IMG/VR virus record: IMGVR_UViG_3300021368_000003
Location: 1-64,000 of that record
DNA from: a virus
Direction: 5' to 3' (one strand)
Length of the DNA: 64,000 nucleotides
Shown: positions 40,077 to 49,000 of the stretch, piece after piece
Numbering within the stretch: the stretch's first letter is position 1
Layout of the letters: the number at the start of each line of letters is the position of its first letter
Position numbers and translations under genes: made by a program
The notes under the pieces: model-generated
The model's database searches: none
What the model saw: the letters and a program-made list of their open reading frames with translations, nothing else
Told to the model about the DNA's origin: nothing

Positions 40077-41076
40077 CTGTCCATTCCGATTTAATTTCAT
40101 TGAATCCAAAGTCATCATCAGCATCTACCAGAGCATGGTCAACTTGATCAATCTTAAAGATGTTTGATCCGTTAACGTGTGCTGCTTCGGTAGTAGCGTT
40201 CCAAGCACGAGTGACATAAAGTTTAGTACCACTCTTCTTGGTAATACGCATAACCTCATTGTCGATTTGGATGTTAGTCTTAGCAGTAAAGCCAGACGCA
40301 TCTGCTACGTGAATGATGCCATCATTATCATCACATGCTTGTGACAGTTGTGATGTTGCTGCACCATCTCTTTGAATGAGAGATGCTGGTGTAGCCTGAT
40401 AACGTACTTCTCTCGGTGCAGTGGGTACTGCATCGGTAGCATAATCGACGATTGCTTTTGTGATGAGTTCTCCACTCTTGTCTTCCAGAGGACCGTAGAT
40501 GTAGGTCTTCGCAACAAATTGCAGAGTGTAGATCAAAGTACGACGTGTGTCGTAGTCACCTTCATATTGATCATCGTAATCAATACTTTGAAGAGTGACA
40601 GGATAGTCTCTTTTCTCACCCAGTTCAGGGACCAAGTTCATGGTCATGTTGAAACTAGGTTGGAAGAAAGGTAGAATCTGTTCCAGGATTTGTAGAGAAT
40701 CATCCTGATTCTTAGCAAGAATTGCTAGTTCAAAATTGATGTTATATGGAACAGGCATGAATGCCTTGTTCTCTTTTGTACCAGACGTATGTCTGATATA
40801 CTGTGTGGGAGATACTTTCCTACTAGGATCGTAACTGATACCTTGAATCTCAAATGCAATTCTAGGTAGAGTAATCTGTACTTGATCTCTCGTGGAGAGG
40901 TCTCCTACTTGACGCAAACGTGCTAAGAACTTTGCCTTAGGACCATAAGCAAGAGGTACTTTCATGACCTCTGTCTTAGAACCAGAGGTTCTGCGAATCT
41001 CAATGTTATTGAAGAGTGTGCCGAAACCGACAACCGTCTTCTTGATGATTGAGTTATAGTTGTATGTACCTAACAT
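40036..41076 (-). CDS. 15: Tail completion protein gp15
   Basis: gp15 caps the tail and sheath and joins the tail to the head. The 346-residue protein (T4: 272) has the family start MLGTYNYNSIIKKTV and FGTLFNNIEIRR, the QILEQILPFFQPSFNMTMNL segment and RRTLIYTLQFVAKTYIYGP. The extra C-terminal part (residues 248-310) is a module also seen in the sheath protein. It shares one base with gene 14. Confidence 0.95.
   Translation of the reverse strand: MLGTYNYNSIIKKTVVGFGTLFNNIEIRRTSGSKTEVMKVPLAYGPKAKFLARLRQVGDLSTRDQVQITLPRIAFEIQGISYDPSRKVSPTQYIRHTSGTKENKAFMPVPYNINFELAILAKNQDDSLQILEQILPFFQPSFNMTMNLVPELGEKRDYPVTLQSIDYDDQYEGDYDTRRTLIYTLQFVAKTYIYGPLEDKSGELITKAIVDYATDAVPTAPREVRYQATPASLIQRDGAATSQLSQACDDNDGIIHVADASGFTAKTNIQIDNEVMRITKKSGTKLYVTRAWNATTEAAHVNGSNIFKIDQVDHALVDADDDFGFNEIKSEWTDGLSRNPTTGQDE
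40147..40335 (-). repeat. Sheath-type module in gp15
   Basis: The encoded stretch reads IDNEVMRITKKSGTKLYVTRA, then AAHVNGSNIF. It follows the same pattern as the two modules in the sheath protein and lies beyond the part conserved in T4 gp15. Confidence 0.7.
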
Positions 41077-41951
41077 TAGAGCGTTCCTCCACTGTTGCCA
41101 TATTCACCGAACGGATTGATTTCAGTAAAGTCAATGATATCGTCCGCCTGGGTCTCAATGGTCCAGTTATTATCAAATTCGTCGTTCACATTATTTAGGG
41201 TGTTGTAATTATATGTAGTCCACACAGCAGTGCTATCGTCTCCTGTGATGGTTTCGCCAACTCTGAATCCACCAGAACGGTTGATAACTTGCAGAGTTCT
41301 AGTAGCAGCATCCCAAGCCTTGACCTCAGCAGTAGTAGCAGATGTGCCACCAGTGACAGTCTCACCAGCAGTAAAGATACCACTACCACCTTCTGCCATA
41401 ACAATAGAGATTGCACTAGCAAAGTTAGTCTGGATAGCATCCACGGCAGCCACACCAGTGTCGATGTCCTCGTCGCTGTACTCGAACAGTTCACAACGTA
41501 GACCCCAGACATACTGGTGACCCAACTGATAGAAGGGTTGTTCGTGCTCTACATATTGAATCTCAAAGGTCTTGTTGACCATAGTGAAATGAATCAGATC
41601 TCCTTCATTAGGACGACCTTCTACAATCAGAGTAGCATTGTCATCTACTGCTGCTGTAAAGCGTCTCCTTGAAATGATGAAGGTGACTTGATCTTGAATT
41701 CTGACACCAAACTTTGAGAAAATATCACCGTCGCCCCTAAAACCACCAGCATCTTCAAGATAGACTTCCACTTCAAAGGCTCCCTCAAACTTTGAGAGGG
41801 TGTCTTCTCCGAACACAGAGTCTTCTTTGACGAGCGTTCTTGGGATGTAATAGACGTTCTTGCCGAACATCTTAATTTGCTCATCGACGAGATCTTGTAC
41901 GAGACCTTGCTCTCCCGTTGTACCTTGGGTGAAGAAACTGTTAAGTGCCAT
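41076..41951 (-). CDS. 14: Neck protein gp14
   Basis: gp14 forms the neck ring with gp13. The 291-residue protein (T4: 256) begins NSFFTQGTTGEQGLVQDLVD and has NVYYIPRTLVKEDSVFGE, a segment typical of the family, and YQLGHQYVWGLRCELFEYSD. Between residues 190 and 250 are two GET-(V/I)-TG repeats that T4 lacks. The C-terminus (FTEINPFGEYGNSG) is conserved in cyanophages. Confidence 0.95.
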   Translation of the reverse strand: MALNSFFTQGTTGEQGLVQDLVDEQIKMFGKNVYYIPRTLVKEDSVFGEDTLSKFEGAFEVEVYLEDAGGFRGDGDIFSKFGVRIQDQVTFIISRRRFTAAVDDNATLIVEGRPNEGDLIHFTMVNKTFEIQYVEHEQPFYQLGHQYVWGLRCELFEYSDEDIDTGVAAVDAIQTNFASAISIVMAEGGSGIFTAGETVTGGTSATTAEVKAWDAATRTLQVINRSGGFRVGETITGDDSTAVWTTYNYNTLNNVNDEFDNNWTIETQADDIIDFTEINPFGEYGNSGGTL

Positions 41952-41952
41952 A

Positions 41953-42753
41953 TCATCCGATCATGTCTAGGGGTGGAGTTTCCCAAGTGGTACGCAGTTG
42001 CTCATCGAGAATCTTCAACTCTTCGACAGCATCGTTATAGATCATCTCTCCGTTGAGAGTGACACCACCTGGCATTTGGACATTCTGGAATTTGGTTAGG
42101 TTCTGTCCCCACTGCTTCTTAATCTTTGCAGTAGCATAATCCTTCAACCACATCTGATTATAGATCTCAGTCCAGGTTGTGGGATCAAGAGCACGCCAAC
42201 ACTTGATAACAACAAACTGATCTTCCAGGGCATCCTGTGACCAGTCAAAGTCCAGATAAATCTTATCTTGTACAGCATTGTATCTAATTGGTTTCATACC
42301 TTCCAGGATGAAATCAATAGTTTCTAGATGCTGTTGGATCATATAGTAATGATAGAACTGTGTAGACGTAAAGTCATACAGATCATTCAATCTCATCTGA
42401 TAACGAATGTCGAACATATTACGAGTGCCTTTATCAGTGAAGGAGAAGATACCTTCAATGGCAGTAATGTGTTCTGGCACTTGGAGGAAAGCATTACCCT
42501 CTTTCCAAGTAGTAGTCCCATCAGCAGACATAACAGTAGAATCTGATTTACCAGCATCAATCTCTGCTTGGGTAAATTGGTGTTTCAGATAAACACGTTC
42601 AGCACCTTCATAGTGAAACTGCTGGAACTTTTGGATAGAGTAATCGATGGCATCATCACATTGATCATCGGATACGTTTACCTCCAAGACTGGTTTACCC
42701 AGTCTACGGAGGCAGTATTCTTTTAGTTCTGCCTTAGAAGTTGGAATTGCCAT
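41953..42753 (-). CDS. 13: Neck protein gp13
   Basis: gp13 builds the neck with gp14 and is needed to join head and tail. The 266-residue protein (T4: 309) has KEYCLRRLGKPVLEVNVSD, YSIQKFQQFHYEGAE and KPIRYNAVQDKIYLDFDW. It lies one base from gene 14 and is the last conserved neck gene before the fibre gene. Confidence 0.95.
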   Translation of the reverse strand: MAIPTSKAELKEYCLRRLGKPVLEVNVSDDQCDDAIDYSIQKFQQFHYEGAERVYLKHQFTQAEIDAGKSDSTVMSADGTTTWKEGNAFLQVPEHITAIEGIFSFTDKGTRNMFDIRYQMRLNDLYDFTSTQFYHYYMIQQHLETIDFILEGMKPIRYNAVQDKIYLDFDWSQDALEDQFVVIKCWRALDPTTWTEIYNQMWLKDYATAKIKKQWGQNLTKFQNVQMPGGVTLNGEMIYNDAVEELKILDEQLRTTWETPPLDMIG

Positions 42754-42759
42754 TGGTTA

Positions 42760-45700
42760 TCAGAGAGCGGCGACGCGGGTCTGGAAGTCGGAGAAGGAAG
42801 AAGAAGCAGCAACAACTGCTTTGAGATCTGCCAAAGACAGAGTTTCAGCTTGCAGAGCGGAGTCTGCTGTTGCACCCTGTGCAGCAGTTGCATAATCAGT
42901 AGATGCAGTTGCAGCAGCAGTACCCAGAGTAGGTTTGCCAGTCAGATCTGCATATGCACCAGAGAACAAGGTGGGCTTACCAGTCAAGTCTGCATAGGCA
43001 CCAGAGAAGAGCGTAGGCAGATTGGTAAGATCATCGTAATCATTGCTGGTAGCAACAGCACCCAGATCTCCTGGTTGAGTTGCACTATCAGCAAGAGCAC
43101 CCTGTGCAGCAGTTGCATAGTCAGCAGCAGCGGTAGTAGCAGCAGTACCCAAACCAAGAGTGGTACGAGCAGCAGCAGCGTCTGCATCATCAATCAGGGT
43201 TCCACCGAAGGTGCTGACAGCAGATGCGTCAAGTTTTCCAGTGATACCAGCGACAACACGAGCATCAGCGCGTGCGTCTGTGTAGTAAAGGTTGCTACCT
43301 TCTGCCAGGTCACCAGTGTCCTGATTAGTCAGATCAAGGTTTGCACCAGTTGCAGCAGCAACTCTTGCATCAGCACGAGTGTCGGTGTAATAGAGGTTAG
43401 TAGAACCTTCTGTCAGAGCATCAGTATCCTTGCTGCTGAGGTCAAGATTTGCACCAACTTGGAGTGCAATGCGAGCATCGGCACGAGCGTTGGTGTAGTA
43501 GAGGTTACTACCCTCAGTGATGTTGCTAGTATCAAACTCACCAAAGTCAGCTGACAGGGTAAGCAGGTTACCTGCATCGTTGTAAGTAGCAGAGATACCA
43601 GTACCACCAGAGATCAGAGCAGCAACGCGATCGTCAACTCTTTCATTGGTGTAGTAAAGGTTAGTGCCCTCAGAAAGGTCACCAGTGTCCTTCTGGGAGA
43701 GATCAAGGTTTGCACCAGTCTGCAAGTTGACACGAGCGTCAGCGCGAGTATTGGTGTAGTAAACATTGGTCGAACCTTCACTGAGATCATCAGTAGTAGC
43801 AGCGGCAATACGTGCATCGGCAAGTGTATTTACCTCAGCATCAGTGCGCTCCGTAAAGGAGAAGACACCAGTAGAAGCATTGTAACCGAGGTCGCCAGTA
43901 ACACTGAATGCACCGCGAGCGCGGGCGTCAGTAAAGAAGATATTGGTTGATCCTTCTGTGATGTTATCAGTATCGATATCGCTCTGAGTGACAGAAAGAG
44001 TGCCACTGCCATCATGCTGGATACCAGTTCCATAAGTAAAAGCATTTCTCGTCCTCGCCTGAGTAAAGAATCTATTGCTGGAACCCTCAGTCAGATCGTC
44101 AGTGTTGATCTCACCAAAGTCAACAGCAAGAGACAGCAGGTTATTGGCATCATCATACGTTGCCGAAATACCTGTGCCGCCATCAACCAGTGCAGCAACA
44201 CGATCATCAACTCTTTCGTTAGTGAAGTAGAGGTTGGTAGTTCCTTCTGCCAGAGCATCAGTATCGTGGTTCGCAATAGAACCCACCTGTGCCACGAAGT
44301 AAGTCAAGGCACCAGTAACAGTCAAGTTACCTTGGACTTCAAAGTCAGTGGTAGAACGGAAGTTAGCAACAGTCAGTCTGTTCTCGTAAGGATTGTAAGT
44401 GAGGTTGGTAGAGTCAACTCTCATCTCACTGTATCCAGTAACAGCAGAGACGAATGTAGGATAGAAGGTAGCGTCGGTAGTTGTGGTATCAGTGATGTCT
44501 GCAAGATCAGACTTATCAGCAGTACCAGTCAGGTCACCAGTAATGTTACCAGTGATTTGTCCTGTAACACCCAGTGTGCCACCGATAGTTGTGTTAGAGG
44601 TTACATCCAGAGTATTGGTAGTCGTCAGACCAGCAGCGGTAATGTTACCAGTTGTGGACTGCATGGTGATCTTGTCAGTACCTGAACCATTTTGCAGGAT
44701 CAGAGTCTTAGAAGCACCACGGAGAACAACGTTGTCCTTGAAGAGAGACGTGCTGTTCTGAGTAATAGTATTATTAAATGTAGCAGCACCATCAACGTTC
44801 AGAGTGCTATCAAGATCAGTTGCACCAGTTACATTGAAGGTGTCATCAATTACAGTTGCACCACCAACATTCAGTGTACCTGCCATGTTGAGGTTACCAC
44901 CAGTCGGGTTGACGGTGAATACAGAAGTACCAACATTGAGAATACCACCAACAGTGATATTACCAGTGGAGGTTGCGCTGCCCAGGTCAAGAGTGGTAAG
45001 CGTTGTGTTGCCAGTGACGTTCAGAGTACCATCAGTGCTAGCGTTACCAGTTGCACCAAGAACAGTGAACTTAGTAGCGTTGTTAGGACCGATGAACAAA
45101 TCAGATCCGATGTACACATCTTCGTCAACGGTCATACCACCTGCGGTGACCATCAACGCAGCGTTGTCAGAGAGGTTAGATGGGTTTTCGTTCTTAGAGA
45201 AGTCAACACGACCACGGAATTCCTGGTTACCTTTCTGGACGACGTTACCATCTACCTCAAAGTCACCATAGACCTTAAAGTCTTCTGCAACTGCCAGGTC
45301 CTTAGCGATAGTTGCACCACCTGCAATCTGCAAAGCACCAGAGGCAGAGAAGTTATTGCCAGTAGATGCGTTAGTAGTATCAGTAAGAGTTGTAATACCA
45401 TCAATGTTGACCGTGCTATCAAAGTCAGCACCCTGTACAACGTTCAGAGTGTTGCTGAGAGTGGTAGCAGAAGTAACACCAAGGGTTCCAACAATGCTGG
45501 TGTTGCCATTATCAGTATCAACGGTGAACTTAGCAGTGCCAGTTCCATCTTGGATAGAAAGTTCTCTACCAGCAACATTGATTGTCAGACCATCAGTCAA
45601 AGTAGTCAGACCATCAACATCGAGAGTGCCATTGACAGTCAGATTGTCGTCAATGATAGTCTCAGAAGTGGCAGAATCAAGAGTAAGGTTACCAGCAACA

Positions 45701-45984
45701 GTGCTGATCTCAGAGTTACCGTCAACAGCAAGTTTCAGGTTGTTAGCAGTAATATCATCAGACGTGATTGGAGCAGTGAAGGTAGAAGTTGCTCTAACAG
45801 TCAAACTGTCAGTGGAACTGGAACCAAGAGTTGCGTTATCAGAAACAGTCAGGTCATCACTAACGCCCAGGTCACCAGTGACTTGAACATTATTGATAGA
45901 AGAATCAAGTACCAGAGATCCACCATCTGCAATAATACTTCTATTACTAATAGAGATATTATCGATAGTGGCAGTACCGTTCAT
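42760..45984 (-). CDS. Long tail fibre protein, C-terminal fragment after frameshift
   Basis: This 1074-codon frame has no Shine-Dalgarno at its first ATG (45984), and the same frame stays open upstream to about 46093. It continues the repeats of the larger frame at 46065-50696, so the two are one gene. The fragment holds beta-solenoid-like repeats (NVDGAATFN type), then five or six copies of a unit with EGS-NLYYTN-RADARV, and ends with two ADLTGKP units and a helical tail. The repeated units probably build the shaft, and the last 100 residues the tip. Host receptor binding is inferred from position and repeats. Confidence 0.82.
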   Translation of the reverse strand: MNGTATIDNISISNRSIIADGGSLVLDSSINNVQVTGDLGVSDDLTVSDNATLGSSSTDSLTVRATSTFTAPITSDDITANNLKLAVDGNSEISTVAGNLTLDSATSETIIDDNLTVNGTLDVDGLTTLTDGLTINVAGRELSIQDGTGTAKFTVDTDNGNTSIVGTLGVTSATTLSNTLNVVQGADFDSTVNIDGITTLTDTTNASTGNNFSASGALQIAGGATIAKDLAVAEDFKVYGDFEVDGNVVQKGNQEFRGRVDFSKNENPSNLSDNAALMVTAGGMTVDEDVYIGSDLFIGPNNATKFTVLGATGNASTDGTLNVTGNTTLTTLDLGSATSTGNITVGGILNVGTSVFTVNPTGGNLNMAGTLNVGGATVIDDTFNVTGATDLDSTLNVDGAATFNNTITQNSTSLFKDNVVLRGASKTLILQNGSGTDKITMQSTTGNITAAGLTTTNTLDVTSNTTIGGTLGVTGQITGNITGDLTGTADKSDLADITDTTTTDATFYPTFVSAVTGYSEMRVDSTNLTYNPYENRLTVANFRSTTDFEVQGNLTVTGALTYFVAQVGSIANHDTDALAEGTTNLYFTNERVDDRVAALVDGGTGISATYDDANNLLSLAVDFGEINTDDLTEGSSNRFFTQARTRNAFTYGTGIQHDGSGTLSVTQSDIDTDNITEGSTNIFFTDARARGAFSVTGDLGYNASTGVFSFTERTDAEVNTLADARIAAATTDDLSEGSTNVYYTNTRADARVNLQTGANLDLSQKDTGDLSEGTNLYYTNERVDDRVAALISGGTGISATYNDAGNLLTLSADFGEFDTSNITEGSNLYYTNARADARIALQVGANLDLSSKDTDALTEGSTNLYYTDTRADARVAAATGANLDLTNQDTGDLAEGSNLYYTDARADARVVAGITGKLDASAVSTFGGTLIDDADAAAARTTLGLGTAATTAAADYATAAQGALADSATQPGDLGAVATSNDYDDLTNLPTLFSGAYADLTGKPTLFSGAYADLTGKPTLGTAAATASTDYATAAQGATADSALQAETLSLADLKAVVAASSSFSDFQTRVAAL

Positions 45985-46064
45985 GTCAACGGCATTCGGG
46001 AATGTAACCGTACCGTTGATAGTATGAGCATCAGTTGAGGCATTACCAAGAGTGACATTACCGT

Positions 46065-49000
46065 CTACATCCAGAGTTCCATCAATCTGAGCATTCCATC
46101 TACATTCAGGTTGCCATCCACATCAGCATCATCAGTGATGTTAACAGTACCACCAGCAGAGTCGAGGACGAGGTTGCCAGTAGTGGTGCTGATTTCGTTA
46201 GATGCATCTACACCAATCTGAACTGCATCAGCAGTGATGTCTGTTGATGTGATTGCAGCATTGAATGTGGATGTAGCATTGACTGTCAGAGCATCAGCAG
46301 CGTTATCACCAAGAGTGGTGCTACCGTCAACTTCCAGTGCTTGCTTAATTTCAAGACTGTCATCAATAATAGTTTGACCAGTGGCGGAATCCAGAATCAG
46401 ATTACCTTGTGTGGTATCAATCTCATTAGCACCAGATACACCGATCTGAATGTTGTCAGCGGTGATATCAACCGAGGTAATCGCTGCCGTGAAAGTTGAC
46501 GTTGCGTTCACAGTTAACGTATCACTGGAAGCATCACCCAGAGTTGTGTTACCATCCACCGTGAGGTTGAGATCAATCTCAGCACTGTCTGTGATACTTA
46601 CATATCCTGCCGCAGAATCAAGGATTAGCGGTCCTTCTGTGGTTGAGATTTCCGATACACCGTCAACGCCGATCTTAATGGCGTCTGCCGTGATGTCGGT
46701 GGAAGTAATCGCTTGGTTGAATGTGACAGTACCCGTGACGCTGTGAGCATCCCCAGCAGCATTACCGATAGTCGTGTTGCCATCAACTGTGAGCGTTCCA
46801 TCAATCTGTGTATTGCCATCAACATTGAGGTTACCGTCTACGTCAGCATTATCTGTGATGTTGACAGTACCGCCTGTTGAATCCAGGATTAAGTTACCAG
46901 CAAGAGTGCCGATTTCATTTGCAGCATCAGTACCGATTTTCAGGTTACGAATGTTTGCTCTCTCGCCAACAGTCAGTGCCTGGTTGAACTGAACAGTACC
47001 AGTAACTGTGTGAGAGTCGGAAGCAGCATTACCAAGAGTGACGTTACCGTCAACTTGGAGAGTTCCTTCTGCATAGGTATTACCAGACGAAGCGGCAACA
47101 GTAAACTTACCGCTGTTGATATCAAAGTTATTGGTTACGTCGAGGGTTCCAGTAATGTCAACATTACCACCGAAGGAACCAGCATCGCCTACAACCAGGT
47201 CGTCTCCAACATAGAGATCGATACCAATACCAGCGCCACCACCAACGATCAGTGCGCCAGTGCCAGCATTAGTTGCGTTTGTGCTATCAAAGAGTTTGAT
47301 GCTACCAGCATCAATACCAGATCTCGTACCATTGAATGCCTCAGCAGAGTTGGTTGCATTGTGGAAGAAAGCATAACGAGATGCAGTAGAATCCCAACCA
47401 AAGAAACCAAGTCTTGCTTGTGAATCGTAATATCTAAACTCAACACCACGGTCCTTAGCGTCAGCACTGGAAGGGGCAGTGTCGCCACCCAGAGTAATGA
47501 CAGGATCGTCCAGCGTAGTAACAGTAGAGTTCACCGTTGACGTAGTGCCGTTGACAGTGAGGTTTCCCTCAATGATGGCATTACCGTCTACGTCAAAGTT
47601 ACCATTAACAGTAACGTTATCAGTGAATGTAGATACACTGTTAACAGTAAGAGTATCGGTGTTTGCATTACCGATAGTTACGTTGTCAGTAAAACTAGAA
47701 GGATTATTAAAGGTGCTAGCACCATGAACAGTCAAAGTACCAGTTCCCTGACCAGTTCTACCAATTACAGTATTACCGTTATCAAAGTCAACAGAGAACT
47801 GAGTTACAGAAGAACCGTTGTTGATATTAAAGACTTCATTATCGCTCTCAATAATCAGAGAGTCATAGATAGTTGTCTGACCATCGACAACCAAAGTGCT
47901 ATTGAAGTCAACAGCACCGTCAACATTAAGACTACTGTCAAAGTCAACAGACTGATTGACTGTAAGGTTATCTGTGAGAGTAGTATCAGAGTTAATAGTG
48001 AGGGTATCACTAGCAGCGTTACCCAGAGTAATGTTTCCATCGACTTGTAATGAAGATTCAAGGACGACTGCGCCGCCTACGTCAAGAGTACCACGGATGT
48101 CCGTAGAACCAGTGGTGGATTGGACAGTAAATTTATCAGCACTACCATTGGTAATCTTGAAGATCTTACCAGTGGTGTCCAGAGTAATGTCGTTATGGAA
48201 GACAGCATCGTCATCCACATCAAGGGTGCTATTAAGGGTGACAGCACCATCAACATCCAGAGTGGTGTTAAAGTCAACAGCACCGTGAACAGTCAGTGTG
48301 CCAGTTCCAGCATTGTTAAGACCAATAACAGTATTACCATTATCAGAGTCAACAGTGAATCTATTGATGCTGCTACCGTCTCTGACTCTGAATGCATGGT
48401 TAGCACCAAAGACCAGCAGGTTGCCGTCAATAGAGGTGTCGTGACCAACGTCAAGAGACCAACCAATAGTGGTAGCACCTAAGACAGAATCGACAGTGAA
48501 CTTATCCGTTCCATATTGGTTTTGGATCTTGAAGTCATATCCATTAGCACCACCAATGCTACCGTCATCTCTCAGAATGAAGTTCTTATTAACTAGAACG
48601 TCATTATTGAATGTAGTTGTACCATCAACGTTGAGGTTTTCTGAGATGCCAACACCACCAGTGACTACCAGGGTGCCAGTTGTGGAAGATGTGGATCCTG
48701 TGTTTGTTGTGAGCCTGAGGTTACCAGCAATGAGAGGAGCGTCAGTGCCAGCATAAACTTCATTCGTGTTGGTGGCATTGTAGAGGAAGCGATACCCGCC
48801 AGTGCCAGACCATATGTTGCTGTTTGCGTAATCTTCATCCCAACCAAAGAAACCAAATCTCTCTTGACTATCATAGTATCTGAACTCGATACCACGATCT
48901 TTATTGTCATCAAGTGTTAGAGTATCCTCACCTCCAAGAGTGATGATGGGATCTTGGATAGTCGTCGTGACACTGTTAACAGTAGTAGTTGTACCATCAA

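Noticed and set aside
41170-41210. TATTTAG motif inside gp14
   Set aside because: It matches the late octamer but lies within a coding region far from any start, so it is probably chance.
42760-45984. Independent second fibre protein starting at ATG 45984
   Set aside because: No Shine-Dalgarno is present, and the same frame continues open upstream with in-register repeats to the frameshift point.
44692-46038. 448-codon plus-strand ORF inside the fibre gene
   Set aside because: It is the antisense reading of repeat codons. It is rich in Ser, Thr and Cys with no family signal, and other antisense frames in the repeats look the same.
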